From Actinomyces ruminicola (lineage in GTDB: Bacteria > Actinomycetota > Actinomycetes > Actinomycetales > Actinomycetaceae): 64,000 bases of DNA. Both the position numbers and the translations under genes were made by a program. The stretch covers positions 1 through 64,000 of the forward strand of contig NZ_FNIM01000006.1 of the NCBI RefSeq assembly GCF_900103885.1, read 5' to 3'. Position 1 is the first letter of the stretch; each line of letters begins with the position of its first letter. Shown one piece after another: positions 8,496-18,202 of this stretch. The notes under the pieces were generated by a model, which was not told where the DNA came from, made no database searches, and was given only the letters and a program-made list of their open reading frames with translations.

Positions 8496-8968
8496 TGTCT
8501 GCCTCTCTGGGTGGGTGCGGCTGCCTCGCCGGCGGGCGCATGGGTGGAGCGTTCGGTGGCGAGCGCCTGTTCAAGTATGACCACGGCGGCCGCCTGGTCG
8601 ACAACACTGCGGAAGCTCTTCTCCCGCCGCCCTGACTCGTGCAGCTCCCGGTGGGCGGTCACGGTGCTGAGCCGCTCGTCAACCAGTCGTACCGGCACGG
8701 GGGCAATGAGCCCGGCGAGTTCGCCCGCCCAGCGGCGGGCGTCCTGCGTGGACCGGGAGGAGCCCCCGCTCATGGAACGGGGCAGGCCGACGATTACCTC
8801 GACTGCGTCCAGATCGGAGACCAGGTCTGCGGCCTCCTCCAGGTCGGCGCCATAGCGGTCGCGGTGCAACGTGGTCAAGGGTACGGCAAGGATCGCGTCG
8901 GCGTCACAGCGGGCGACGCCCACACGCACCTTGCCGACGTCGAACGCCAGCCTTACCCCAGCTCGCAC
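8492..8968 (-). CDS. ruvX: RuvX/YqgF RNase H-fold nuclease (pre-16S rRNA processing / resolvase-like)
   Basis: Small RNase H-fold enzyme linked to pre-16S rRNA 5' maturation and proposed as a Holliday-junction resolvase. Motifs are LAFDVGKVRVGVA (first catalytic Asp), VGLPRSMSG, VRLVDERLSTVTA and VVDQAAAVVILEQAL with the final Asp. The 158-residue length is normal with a short Ala-rich tail. It starts at GTG (8968-8966), 24 bases after alaS. Confidence 0.92.
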   Translation of the reverse strand: MRAGVRLAFDVGKVRVGVARCDADAILAVPLTTLHRDRYGADLEEAADLVSDLDAVEVIVGLPRSMSGGSSRSTQDARRWAGELAGLIAPVPVRLVDERLSTVTAHRELHESGRREKSFRSVVDQAAAVVILEQALATERSTHAPAGEAAAPTQRGRQ

Positions 8969-8992
8969 AGTGGCCCCCGACTTCGCGCGCGG

Positions 8993-11713
8993 TCAGGCGG
9001 ACAGGGCGGCCGTGACGGCGGCCAGGGCCGCGGGAATCGCCGCCGGATCCTGGCCACCTCCCTGAGCGACGTCGTCCTTGCCGCCGCCGCCACCGCCGAG
9101 TGTCTTGGCGGCGGTGCGCACGAGCGCGCCGGCACGAGCGCCCTGGGTCCGGGCGGCGGGGTTGGTGGCGACGACGATGAGCGGACGCCCATTGGTCTCG
9201 GCGGCCAGGGCGACCACGGCCGCCTCGGCCTCCGGCAGGCGCCCGCGCACATCGAGTGCGAGGGTGCGCAGCGCGTCGGCGGAACCGACCGGGCCCAGGG
9301 AGGCGCTGGCTAGCAGGTAGTCGCCGGTGCGGGTGGCGGAGTCGGCGATCTGCGCGGCCCGGGCGGTCAGAGCGGCCTGCTCGGCGGCGGCCAGTCGCTT
9401 CTCAGCGTCCTTGAGGCGGGCCATGAGGCTCTCCACACGGCCCGGCAGTTCCTCGGGGCGCCCGCCCACCAGCGCAGCCAGCTGGGAGACGAGGGCGTGC
9501 TCCTTGCGCTGGAAGCCGTAGGCCGAGTCCGCCACCAGCGCGTCAATACGACGTACTCCGGAGCCGATGGAGCCCTCACCCAGCAGGGCGACGCGACCGA
9601 TGTGCCCGGTCGAGGGCACGTGGGTGCCTCCGCACAGCTCCCGGTCGAAGCCGTCGCCGATGGTGACCACCCGCACCCGGTTGCCGTACTTCTCACCGAA
9701 CAGGGCGATCGCGCCGGAAGCGCGGGCCTCGTCCAGCCCCATCACCTCGGTGGTCACCGGCAGGTTCTCGGCGACCTTGTCGTTGACCAGGGCCTCGATG
9801 TCGTCCATCTGGCCGCCGGTCAGCGCCGAGCCGTGGCGGAAGTCGAAACGCAGCCGGGCGGGCGAGTTCTCGCTTCCGGCCTGGGTGGCGTCGGCGGAGA
9901 CCACGTTGCGCAGCCCGGCGTAGACCATGTGGGTGCCGGTGTGGGCGCGGGCAATGGCCAGGCGGCGTACCGTGTCGATCTCCGCGTAGGCGCGCTCGCC
10001 CACCGTGGCGGTGCCCTCGGTGAGGGTGCCGCGGTGCACGAACAGGCCGCGAATGGGGGCCTGGACGTCGTGCACCTCGATGACGCCGCCGTCGGCCAGG
10101 CGGATGCTGCCGTGGTCGGCGAGCTGCCCACCCATCTCGGCGTAGAACGGGGTGCGGTCCAGGATCACCTCGACCTCGGCGGGGGCGTTGGCAGTCAGTG
10201 CGGGGGCACCGTCGACCAGCAGGCCGGTGACCGTGGCGTCGGCCGCCGACTCGGTGTACCCGAGGAACTCCGAGCCGCCGCCCATCTGCTTCTCGATGTC
10301 CTGGAAGACGCGCACGTCGGTGTGGCCGGCCTTCTTGGCGCGCGCGTCCGCCCGGGCACGCTCCTTCTGCTCCTCCATGAGGGTGCGGAAGGTCGCCTCG
10401 TCCACGTCGACCCCCTGCTCGGCGGCCATCTCCAGAGTCAGGTCGATGGGGAAGCCGTAGGTGTCGTGCAGCTCGAAGGCGGCCTTGCCGGGAACCACCG
10501 GGCGGGCGCCGCGCGCCTCGACCGCTGCCGCCTCCTTGGCGGCAGTGACGGCGGTGTCCAGGATGGTGGTGCCGGCTGCCAGGGTGCGGCGGAAGGCGTC
10601 CTCCTCGGCGTAGGCGACCTCGGAGATGGTGGCCCACCCGGTCTCAAGCTCCGGGTAGGAGGCCTTCATGGCGTCCTTGGAGGCGGTCAGCAGGGTCGGC
10701 AGGGTGGCCTCCCCCACGCCGAGCAGCCGCATGGAGCGCACGGCGCGGCGGATCAGGCGGCGCAGCACGTAGCCGCGGCCGTCGTTGCCGGGGCGCACGC
10801 CGTCGCCGATGAGCATGAGGGCGGAGCGGACATGATCGGCCACCACCCGCAGGCGCACGTCGTCCAAGTAGGCGTCCCCGGCCTCCGGTCCGGCCGCCCC
10901 GAGGCCGTAGGTCTTGCCGCTCATGGCCTCGGCGGCGGCGATGACGGGGAAGACCTCGTCGATCTCGTACATGTTGGGCTTGTCCTGCATGATGAACGCC
11001 AGGCGTTCGAGGCCCAGCCCGGTGTCTACCGCGGTCTGTTCGAGCTTGCCGATCAGCTCGAAGTCGTGCCCCTCGCCCTCGCCCCGGATGAACTCGTCGA
11101 AGACCAGGTTCCAGATCTCCAGGAAGCGGTCACCGGCGGCGTCGGCGATGGGCCCGCCGTCGGGGCCGTAGGCGGGGCCGCGGTCGTAGTGGATCTCGCA
11201 GCAGGCGCCGGCGGGGCCGGGCTGGCCGGTGGACCAGGAGATCTCCGCGAAGGGCAGCCGCTGCACGCGCTCGGCGGGGACGCCGATCACCCGGGTCCAG
11301 TGGTCGAGGGAGACCTGGTCCTCCTCCCAGATGGTCATCCACAGGCGGTCTCCGTCCAGACCGTACTTGCCCTCCTCGCGGCTGCCGGTCAGCAGGTCCC
11401 AGGCATAGTCGATGGCCCCCTCCTTGAAGTAGTCGCCGAAGGAGAAGTTGCCGTTCATCTGGAAGAAGGTGCCATGGCGGGTGGTGCGTCCGACGTTGTC
11501 GATGTCATTGGTGCGAATGCACTTCTGCACCGAGGCGACACGCGGCCAGGGGGCCTTCTCCGTGCCCAGGATGTAGGGGATGAAGGGGACCATCCCAGCC
11601 ACGGTGAACAGGATGGACGGCTCCGGGGAGACCAGGGACACGGAGGGGCGGATCTCGTGATCGTTCGCGGCGAAGTAGTCGAGCCAGCGTGAGCGGATCT
11701 CTGAGGTGCGCAT
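8993..11713 (-). CDS. alaS: Alanyl-tRNA synthetase
   Basis: Class II synthetase of 906 residues. The N-terminal catalytic core begins MRTSEIRSRWLDYFAANDHEI and shows VASVQKCIRTNDIDNVGRT and NFSFGDYFKEGAIDYAW. The editing domain has the zinc-ligand motifs HTGTH and CGGTHVPSTGHIG. The C-terminal DHHA1 domain ends with GGGGGGKDDVAQGGG. The start ATG has GAGG six bases upstream. It precedes ruvX by 24 bases. 147 bases separate it from rpsD, with a terminator hairpin in between. Confidence 0.97.
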   Translation of the reverse strand: MRTSEIRSRWLDYFAANDHEIRPSVSLVSPEPSILFTVAGMVPFIPYILGTEKAPWPRVASVQKCIRTNDIDNVGRTTRHGTFFQMNGNFSFGDYFKEGAIDYAWDLLTGSREEGKYGLDGDRLWMTIWEEDQVSLDHWTRVIGVPAERVQRLPFAEISWSTGQPGPAGACCEIHYDRGPAYGPDGGPIADAAGDRFLEIWNLVFDEFIRGEGEGHDFELIGKLEQTAVDTGLGLERLAFIMQDKPNMYEIDEVFPVIAAAEAMSGKTYGLGAAGPEAGDAYLDDVRLRVVADHVRSALMLIGDGVRPGNDGRGYVLRRLIRRAVRSMRLLGVGEATLPTLLTASKDAMKASYPELETGWATISEVAYAEEDAFRRTLAAGTTILDTAVTAAKEAAAVEARGARPVVPGKAAFELHDTYGFPIDLTLEMAAEQGVDVDEATFRTLMEEQKERARADARAKKAGHTDVRVFQDIEKQMGGGSEFLGYTESAADATVTGLLVDGAPALTANAPAEVEVILDRTPFYAEMGGQLADHGSIRLADGGVIEVHDVQAPIRGLFVHRGTLTEGTATVGERAYAEIDTVRRLAIARAHTGTHMVYAGLRNVVSADATQAGSENSPARLRFDFRHGSALTGGQMDDIEALVNDKVAENLPVTTEVMGLDEARASGAIALFGEKYGNRVRVVTIGDGFDRELCGGTHVPSTGHIGRVALLGEGSIGSGVRRIDALVADSAYGFQRKEHALVSQLAALVGGRPEELPGRVESLMARLKDAEKRLAAAEQAALTARAAQIADSATRTGDYLLASASLGPVGSADALRTLALDVRGRLPEAEAAVVALAAETNGRPLIVVATNPAARTQGARAGALVRTAAKTLGGGGGGKDDVAQGGGQDPAAIPAALAAVTAALSA

Positions 11714-11802
11714 GAGGTGCCTCGTCCTGTTCGTATCGGGTAGGGCGTGCGGGCGGCACGCGTTGGGTTGGAGGGCCGGGGCGAGACTACCCCGAAACGC
11801 TG

Positions 11803-11839
11803 GGGACGCCCCGAACCGATGTGCGGTCAGGGGCGTCCC
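11803..11839 (-). terminator. Terminator hairpin after rpsD
   Basis: A perfect 10-bp stem, GGGACGCCCC (11803-11812) with GGGGCGTCCC (11830-11839), and a 17-base loop lie just downstream of the rpsD stop codon and upstream of alaS. No U-tract follows, as is common in high-GC genomes. Confidence 0.6.
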
Positions 11840-11860
11840 GGCGTCGTGAAGGGCGCGGGA

Positions 11861-12484
11861 TCAGCGCGAGTAGTACTCGACGACCATCTGCACGTCGCAG
11901 ATGACCGGGACCTCGTCACGCTTGGGACGACGCACCAGCTGGGCCTGCAGCTTCTCCAGCTCGACGCTGAGGTACTCCGGCACGGGCGGCAGCACGTCGC
12001 GGTGAGTGCCCGCGGCGGCGACCTGGAACGGCACCATCACCTGGGAGCGGGGACGCACCTGGATGGTCTGACCGGGCTTGACGCGGAAGGAGGGGCGGTC
12101 CACGACCTTGCCGTCAACCATGATGTGCCGGTGCACCACGCTCTGGCGGGCCTGGGCGATGGTGCGTGCGAAGCCGGCGCGCAGGACCAGGGCGTCCAGA
12201 CGCATCTCGAGCAGCTCGACCAGGGACTCACCGGTCATGCCCTTCTCGCGGCGGGCCTCCTCGAAGACCTTCTGCAGCTGGGCCTCGCGGATGCCGTACT
12301 GAGCGCGCAGGCGCTGCTTCTCCTTCAGCCGGACCGCGTAGTCGGACTCGGTACGGCGACGGGCGCGGCCGTGCTCGCCGGGGCCGTAGGGGCGCTTCTC
12401 GAAGTAGCGGACGGCCTTGGGGGTAAGCGGAATGCCGAGGGCGCGCGAGAGGCGCACCTGGCGGCGGGAGCGTGAAGAACTCAT
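11861..12484 (-). CDS. rpsD: 30S ribosomal protein S4
   Basis: Primary 16S rRNA-binding protein. The 207-residue protein starts at the ATG 12484-12482 (MSSSRSRRQVRLSRALG) behind AGGAAG; in-frame codons further upstream encode no S4-like sequence. Features include KRPYGPGEHGRARRR, the S4 domain LDALVLRAGFARTIAQARQ, VVHRHIMVDGKVVDRPSF, and the end VICDVQMVVEYYSR. This is the zinc-free form lacking the N-terminal Cys knuckle. It stands alone, away from rpsK/rpsM/rpoA, and is followed by a hairpin. Confidence 0.96.
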   Translation of the reverse strand: MSSSRSRRQVRLSRALGIPLTPKAVRYFEKRPYGPGEHGRARRRTESDYAVRLKEKQRLRAQYGIREAQLQKVFEEARREKGMTGESLVELLEMRLDALVLRAGFARTIAQARQSVVHRHIMVDGKVVDRPSFRVKPGQTIQVRPRSQVMVPFQVAAAGTHRDVLPPVPEYLSVELEKLQAQLVRRPKRDEVPVICDVQMVVEYYSR

Positions 12485-12615
12485 AGGCTTCTTCCTGTCG
12501 GATCGGTTCGCACGCCGTGGGCGGAAGCCCCGGCGCGGGGCCGGCCGTTTTGCGGCTGGGGCCCCAGGAGTACCCAAGCGCGCGCTGGGAGCGCGACGCC
12601 GCGGGCAACCCGGAT

Positions 12616-12621
12616 ACATTA
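12616..12621 (-). promoter_or_regulatory. Candidate -10 box for rpsD
   Basis: On the minus strand TAATGT lies about 132 bases before the rpsD start, implying a long leader. The leader contains the palindrome CTGGGGCCCCAG. S4 often controls its own synthesis through leader RNA, but I cannot show a recognised S4-binding structure here. No convincing -35 is visible. The rest of the 12485-12697 gap holds no gene. Confidence 0.25.
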
Positions 12622-12697
12622 GCGCGGGCCGAGGAGCGATGCACGCCGGCGTCGCCGGGTGTGAGCCGGTCCTCATCCGGCTTGCGTCCACTCGACG

Positions 12698-13603
12698 TCA
12701 GACGGCGCGCCGGGCGCGCAGCAGCGTGGATACGATCACATAGACCAGGAACAGGTTGAACAGCACCGAGCCGGCACGGGGGCTGACCAGTCCGGCCACG
12801 ACACTGCCCAGCGGAGAGGCGGCGGCGGAGGCGACTCCGACTACCACCCCCACGCGCAGGTCGGCAATCCCGTGGCGCAGGTTGGCAATCGTTCCGGACA
12901 AGGCGGTCGGCAGCATCACCACCAGGGAGGTGCCGCGGGCCAGCAAGTCGCCCACGCCCACGGCCAACTGTGCGCCGGGAACGATCACCGCACCGCCGCC
13001 CACGCCCACGAGGCCGGACAACACACCCGCGACCAGGCCGACGCCGATCAAGGCCGCGCCGCTGGCAGGGGTGAGGGTGAGCCCGGCATCGCGCACGGGC
13101 ACCATGATCTGCTGCGAGATGATGACGAACACGGCGAAGGCCACGAAGATCCAGGGCAGGATGCGGGCCGGGAGGGTGCGCAGCAGCCGTACGCCGATCT
13201 GGGCTCCGGTCAGGGAGCCGCCGATCAGGAACACGGCGGCCACGAGCGACACCTGCCCCTGCACACCGTAGGAGACCGCGCCCACGATCGAGGTGGGCAC
13301 GATGGCGACCAGCGAGGTAGCTGCGGCGTGACGCTGGTCCATGCCCGCGAAGACCATCAGTGCGGGCACGATCACCAGTCCCCCGCCGACGCCGAACAGT
13401 CCGGCCAGGAAGCCCGCTCCCAGTCCCATCAGGACGATTGCCGGCCAGCGCCGAGCGGCCGGAGACGCCGCTGCGGGCACCGAGGCGGACCCTGGGACGG
13501 CCCCTGGGACGAGCACTGAGGCGGGCGCGCCGTCCGGGTCCGCCTCGCTCGCATCGGCGCGGGCGGCGGGGCCGGAATCTTCGGCATCGGGGATTGCACT
13601 CAC
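12698..13603 (-). CDS. TauE/SafE-family (TSUP) sulfite/organosulfonate exporter
   Basis: Polytopic membrane protein of 301 residues. After a disordered 50-residue N-terminus it has about eight transmembrane helices in two repeats. Each repeat carries the family glycine motif: LAGLFGVGGGLVIVPAL (about 65-81) and SGLVGVGGGAVIVPGA (about 195-210). The substrate cannot be read from sequence; members export sulfite, sulfoacetate or related anions. It starts at GTG (13603-13601), 33 bases after rarA, so it may be co-transcribed with rarA, and ends 213 bases before rpsD. Confidence 0.85.
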   Translation of the reverse strand: MSAIPDAEDSGPAARADASEADPDGAPASVLVPGAVPGSASVPAAASPAARRWPAIVLMGLGAGFLAGLFGVGGGLVIVPALMVFAGMDQRHAAATSLVAIVPTSIVGAVSYGVQGQVSLVAAVFLIGGSLTGAQIGVRLLRTLPARILPWIFVAFAVFVIISQQIMVPVRDAGLTLTPASGAALIGVGLVAGVLSGLVGVGGGAVIVPGAQLAVGVGDLLARGTSLVVMLPTALSGTIANLRHGIADLRVGVVVGVASAAASPLGSVVAGLVSPRAGSVLFNLFLVYVIVSTLLRARRAV

Positions 13604-13636
13604 CCGCCGACCCTACCCCCACCGTCGACACCGCCG

Positions 13637-15043
13637 TCATCCCCGACCGTCCTGCGGCCCGTGCACGATCCGCTTCACGGCCGCCAGCCGTCTGGCCAGC
13701 TGTTCTTCGAAGCCGTTGCCGGTGGGACGGTAGTACTCGGAGCCGGCCAGTTCCCCGGGCAGGTACTGCTGGGCGACGACGGCGTGCGGGTAGTCATGCG
13801 GGTAGCGGTAGCCGGCGCCGTGGCCGAGGCGCTCGGCGCCGGCGTAGTGGGCGTCGCGCAAGTGGGCGGGCACTTGCCCGCCCCGGCCCGCCCGTACATC
13901 CGCCATGGCCTCGCCGATGCCGACGGTCACCGCATTGGACTTCGGCGCGGTGGCTACCGCCAGGGCCGCCTGGGCGAGCACCAGTTGTGCCTCGGGCATG
14001 CCGATCAGGGCCACCGCCTGCTGCGCGGCCACGGCGGTGGCCAGCACGCTCGGGTCCGCCAGTCCGACGTCCTCTGCGGCGTGGATGGTGATGCGCCGGG
14101 CGATATAGCGCGGGTCCTCCCCGGCGACCAGCATGCGGGCCAGGTAGTGCAGGGTGGCGTCCGGATCCGATCCGCGCATGGACTTGATGAAGGCGCTGAT
14201 CACGTCGTAGTGCTGGTCTCCCTGCCGGTCATAGCGCACGGCGGCCACATCGGCGGCGCGCTCGACATCGGCCAGGGTGATCTCCTGCGGGGCCTCGGCG
14301 GCGCCCGAGCCGGTCCCGGGGGCGTCCGCGAGGACGGCGCCGGCGGCCGCCTCCAGGACGGTCAGCGCCTTGCGCGCGTCCGATCCGGCCATGCGCACGA
14401 TCTGCTCGTGGGCGTCTGCGGCCAGCGCGACCGTACCCGCCAGGCCACGGGAATCGGTAAGGGCGCGCTCGATGAGGGTGCGCACGGCGTCGGCTCCCAG
14501 CGGGTGCAGCGTCAGCAGCAGGGAACGGGACAGCAGCGGGGAGACCACCGAGAAGCTCGGGTTCTCGGTGGTGGCGGCCATGAGCGTGACCCACCGGTTC
14601 TCGACGCTGGGCAGCAGGGCGTCCTGCTGGGAGCGGGAGAACCGGTGCACCTCATCGATGAACAGGACCGTCTCCTCTCCCGCGGCCAGACGCCTCCGGG
14701 CAGCGGATACGACCTGGCGGATGTCCTTCACTCCGGCGGTGACGGCGGACAGTTCGACGAAGCGTCGGCCGGAGCCGCGGGCGACGAGATAGGCGAGGGT
14801 GGTTTTGCCGGTGCCGGGCGGCCCCCACAGCACCACGCTGGACACGCCCGCACCGGTGGCCTGCGGGGAGGCCGGCTCAACGAGCCGCCGCAAGGGCGAG
14901 CCGGGCGCGAGCAGATGGTCCTGGCCGACCACCTCGTCCAGGGTGCGTGGCCGCATCCGCACCGCCAGTGGCGCACGGGCGTCGGCGGGCAGGCCGACGT
15001 CGTCGGTGCCCGCGCTCTCAAACAGGTCGGTGCCCTGATTCAT
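13637..15043 (-). CDS. rarA: Replication-associated recombination protein RarA (MgsA)
   Basis: AAA+ ATPase acting at stalled forks, related to clamp-loader subunits. [20 protein letters not shown] precedes Walker A ([15 protein letters not shown], about residues 72-86) and Walker B ([19 protein letters not shown]), sensor 1 TTENPSF, and the C-terminal MgsA tetramerisation domain with [11 protein letters not shown] and [16 protein letters not shown]. Length 468 is typical. The gene diverges from the MMPL transporter across an 80-base gap that must hold both promoters. Confidence 0.95.
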   Translation of the reverse strand: MNQGTDLFESAGTDDVGLPADARAPLAVRMRPRTLDEVVGQDHLLAPGSPLRRLVEPASPQATGAGVSSVVLWGPPGTGKTTLAYLVARGSGRRFVELSAVTAGVKDIRQVVSAARRRLAAGEETVLFIDEVHRFSRSQQDALLPSVENRWVTLMAATTENPSFSVVSPLLSRSLLLTLHPLGADAVRTLIERALTDSRGLAGTVALAADAHEQIVRMAGSDARKALTVLEAAAGAVLADAPGTGSGAAEAPQEITLADVERAADVAAVRYDRQGDQHYDVISAFIKSMRGSDPDATLHYLARMLVAGEDPRYIARRITIHAAEDVGLADPSVLATAVAAQQAVALIGMPEAQLVLAQAALAVATAPKSNAVTVGIGEAMADVRAGRGGQVPAHLRDAHYAGAERLGHGAGYRYPHDYPHAVVAQQYLPGELAGSEYYRPTGNGFEEQLARRLAAVKRIVHGPQDGRG

Positions 15044-15123
15044 GCATACGATTCAACACCCGATCCGGTGCGGACCCGAGCGGCGGCCCGCTTGTGAACG
15101 GTGGGTCTGCCAAACTAGGCCCC

Positions 15124-17472
15124 ATGCTTGCCTGGCTCTCCCGCCGCGTCGTCAAGGACGCCTGGATCGTTGTCGGCACTTGGGCACTTGTCGCCCTGGT
15201 GTGTCTCGTCGCCTCCGTGACGGGACTGGGCGGCAGCAACCTGTTCGAGCGGGCGGTGGCGGGAAGCCAGTCGATCAGCGGCACGCAGAGCGCCGCGGGC
15301 GAGCAGATCCTGGCCACACTGTCCGGGGATGCCGAGACGGTCTCGCTGCTGGTCACCGACATCGACATCTCCGAGCCCGACACGCAGCAGGCGGTCGCCG
15401 ACGCCCTGGAGGACGCGCATGCGGATCTGCGCGCGCTGGTGGGCGAGCAGAACGTCATCGACCCCTTCGTGGTCCCCGGGATGCTCTCCGAGCCGGCCGC
15501 CCAGATGCTGGCGTCCGCGGATCTGGACGGCTTTCTCATGGTGGTCACCGTCGACCCGAACGGTGATGCAGTCGCCGCCGCCGAGGATGACGCATACGCA
15601 CGGGAAGTGGCACAGCTGGTCGCCCGAGTTGAGGCGCGGCTCGCCCAGGTGCCGGACGAGTTGGGCGGAGTCGAGCCCTCCGTGCGCGGGATCGTCTCCG
15701 ACGACACGCTCATGGTCAACGCCGTCAACGACCAGGTCAGAGCCGACCTGTTCAAGGGCGAACTGATCTCCCTGCCGCTGGCGCTGCTCATCATGGTGCT
15801 GGTGTTCGGCGGCTTCCTCGCCGCCGGCATGCCGCTGTTCGGTGCGCTTGTGTCGATCGCCGGGACCATGGGGGTGCTGTACGCCCTGAGCTTCAGCATG
15901 GACCTGCAGTCCTTCGTGATCAACATCGTGACGGTGATCAGCCTGGGCTTGTCTATCGACTACGGACTGCTGATCACCTCCCGGTACCGGGAGGAGCTGG
16001 CTCGCTCTCGCGACGCGGAGGACACCGCAACCGGTGGGCGCCGGCGTCGGCGCCGCACCGGAAGGCGGGATCCGCTCATCACGGCCTGCGTGACGACGAC
16101 CCTGACGACCGCCGGCCGCACGGTGCTGTTCTCGGCGCTGACGGTGGCGGCCTGCATGTTCGGCCTGGCGCTGGTGGGGACGTCGATTCTGCGCTCCATC
16201 GGCGTCGCCTGCCTGGCATCGTGCCTGATCGCGGTCACCGCCGCACTCACGCTGGTGCCGGCCCTGCTGGTGCTGCTGGGGCGACGCATGCTGCGGCCGC
16301 CGCTGCTGCAGCGCATCCCGGTCGTCGGTGCCGTGCAGCGTCGCCTGGGAGACGTCACCAGCGACAAGGGCCTGTTCCGGTGGATCGCCCGCCAGGTTCA
16401 GCGCATGGCCTGGGTGGTGCTGGTGGCGTGCGTGGTGGCGCTGGTGGTGCTGGCGTCCCCGGCGCGCAACCTGCACCTGCTCACCTCAACCACCGAGCTG
16501 CTTCCGACCGACTCCGATCAGCGCACCTATCTGACCGTCTTGGAGGAGAACTACTCGGCCGTCACCCAGCAGGATGCCACCCTGATCATCGCCGCCACCG
16601 GTGACCGGGTCACCGACTTCATCAATGCGGACGTGGCCGCCGTGGACGGCATCGCGGAAGTGCTGCGGGTGGCTACCGCGGGCGACTACACGGTGGTCTA
16701 CCTCGATCTGGCCGCGGAGCCGTCCTCCCGCGGGGCCGAGGAAGCCGTCGCCTCGATTCGGGCACTGGCCGCTCCTGCCGACATGTGGGTGACTGGGCAG
16801 GCCGCGGATCAGCTCGACTTCCGGCAGGCGATACTCGCCGCCCTGCCGTGGGTGGGCGGATTCATCGTGCTGGTGACCTTCGTCCTGCTGTTCCTGATGA
16901 CCGGCTCCCTGCTGGTGCCGTTGAAGGCGCTGGTCATCAACCTGCTGTCGCTGGCGGCGTCCCTGGGCGTACTCGCCTGGGTCTTCCAGGAGGGGCACCT
17001 GACCGGCGTGCTCGGCTTCACCCCCATCGGCGGAGTGGAGGCCTATGTGGTGGTGACGGCCATCGGCGTCGGCTTCGGCCTGGCCATGGACTACGAGGTG
17101 TTCCTGCTGGGCCGCGTCAAGGAGTACTGGGACGCCGGAGCGGACAACGACACGGCGGTGGCCAAGGGCCTGCAGCGCTCGGGGCGCATCGTCACCTTCG
17201 CCGCCCTGATCATGGTGGTCGTGTTCCTGGGATTCGTCAGCGGCGAGTTGCTGATCGTCAAGGAGATCGGGCTGGCGCTGGCGATCGTCGTCGCCCTGGA
17301 CGCCACGCTCGTGCGAATGCTGCTCGTGCCGGCCACCATGACCCTGCTGGGTCGGTGGAACTGGTGGGCGCCGGAGTCGCTCAAGCGCGTCTACGACCGC
17401 TACGGGCTGGCGGACGCTCCCGCCCGCCGGCCCGCGCCGTCGGTGCCCGCCACGGAGGCCGGACAACCGTGA
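15124..17472 (+). CDS. MMPL-family transporter
   Basis: RND-superfamily permease of 782 residues with the duplicated MMPL plan. There is one helix near the N-terminus (WIVVGTWALVALVCLVASV), a large extracytoplasmic domain, five helices, then the repeat. The second half contains GFGLAMDYEVFLLGRVKEYW, and the first contains the equivalent GLSIDYGLLITSRYREEL; both carry the conserved Asp-Tyr pair for proton relay. I start it at ATG 15124; the upstream in-frame stretch antisense to rarA is not conserved-looking. Such proteins export lipids or drugs in actinobacteria; the substrate here is unknown. An Arg-rich cytoplasmic loop (GGRRRRRRTGRR) follows the first repeat. Confidence 0.88.
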   Translation: MLAWLSRRVVKDAWIVVGTWALVALVCLVASVTGLGGSNLFERAVAGSQSISGTQSAAGEQILATLSGDAETVSLLVTDIDISEPDTQQAVADALEDAHADLRALVGEQNVIDPFVVPGMLSEPAAQMLASADLDGFLMVVTVDPNGDAVAAAEDDAYAREVAQLVARVEARLAQVPDELGGVEPSVRGIVSDDTLMVNAVNDQVRADLFKGELISLPLALLIMVLVFGGFLAAGMPLFGALVSIAGTMGVLYALSFSMDLQSFVINIVTVISLGLSIDYGLLITSRYREELARSRDAEDTATGGRRRRRRTGRRDPLITACVTTTLTTAGRTVLFSALTVAACMFGLALVGTSILRSIGVACLASCLIAVTAALTLVPALLVLLGRRMLRPPLLQRIPVVGAVQRRLGDVTSDKGLFRWIARQVQRMAWVVLVACVVALVVLASPARNLHLLTSTTELLPTDSDQRTYLTVLEENYSAVTQQDATLIIAATGDRVTDFINADVAAVDGIAEVLRVATAGDYTVVYLDLAAEPSSRGAEEAVASIRALAAPADMWVTGQAADQLDFRQAILAALPWVGGFIVLVTFVLLFLMTGSLLVPLKALVINLLSLAASLGVLAWVFQEGHLTGVLGFTPIGGVEAYVVVTAIGVGFGLAMDYEVFLLGRVKEYWDAGADNDTAVAKGLQRSGRIVTFAALIMVVVFLGFVSGELLIVKEIGLALAIVVALDATLVRMLLVPATMTLLGRWNWWAPESLKRVYDRYGLADAPARRPAPSVPATEAGQP

Positions 17473-17511
17473 CCCGCATCCGCCAGGCGTGGCCGCGGCC
17501 CCCCGGCCCGG

Positions 17512-18129
17512 CTACAGCAGGCTGATGTCCCCGGCGCCCTCGCGGGCAACCTCCGGCACGTCGTCGGTCAGGTCGATGACCGTGGTCGGCTCGGTCGAGG
17601 TCACCGGCCCCTCGATGACCACGTCGATCAGGTGGCCGAGCTCCTCCTCGATCTCCCAGCCGTTGGACTCCGGCGTGGTCCACCCGGGGCGGATGAGGGT
17701 GGAGGACAGGATGGGGGCGCCGAACTCCTTCACCAGCGCCTGGGCGATGGCGTGGTCGGGAATGCGCACACCCAGGGTGTGCTTCTTGGGGTTCAGCGTC
17801 ATCCGCGGCACCTCCTTGGTGCCCTTGAGGATGAAGGTCCACGGCCCGGGCGTGAGCCGCTTGATCAGCCGGAAGGCGTTGTTGCCGACGATCGCAAGCG
17901 GGCCGACCTGGGCGAAGTTGGCGCACACGAAGGTGAAGTTGTGCTTGGAGTCCAGCTGGCGGATGGTGCGGATGCGCTCCAGCCCCTCCTTGTTGCCGGG
18001 CGCGCAGGCGAGCGCGTAGCCGGAGTCGGTCGGATAGGCGATGAGCTCACCGTTCCGGAGTCTGTCGACGATCTTGGTGACCAGTCGTGCTTGGGGGTTG
18101 ACGGGGTGCAGCTCGATATAGCGGGACAT
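17512..18129 (-). CDS. YciO/Sua5/YwlC-family protein (threonylcarbamoyl-AMP synthase-like)
   Basis: A YrdC-like fold protein of 205 residues. It starts at ATG 18129 (MSRYIELHPVNPQARLV). Visible motifs are GELIAYPTDSGYALAC (the PTD/ET substrate loop), KRLTPGPWTFILKG, and LGVRIPDHAIAQAL. The overall sequence matches the YciO subgroup rather than the essential TsaC/Sua5, so a tRNA t6A role is likely but not certain. It is convergent with the MMPL gene, with 39 bases between stops. Confidence 0.85.
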   Translation of the reverse strand: MSRYIELHPVNPQARLVTKIVDRLRNGELIAYPTDSGYALACAPGNKEGLERIRTIRQLDSKHNFTFVCANFAQVGPLAIVGNNAFRLIKRLTPGPWTFILKGTKEVPRMTLNPKKHTLGVRIPDHAIAQALVKEFGAPILSSTLIRPGWTTPESNGWEIEEELGHLIDVVIEGPVTSTEPTTVIDLTDDVPEVAREGAGDISLL

Positions 18130-18202
18130 GGGGCATATTGTTGCATCGATCACCCCGCCTTGTCGTGCGCCACACTGCATGTGCGGATCCGTGACGGCGC
18201 GC

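Noticed and set aside
12485-12691. 69-codon upstream extension of rpsD
   Set aside because: S4 begins at MSSSRSRRQVRL behind its own AGGAAG; the extension is leader DNA.
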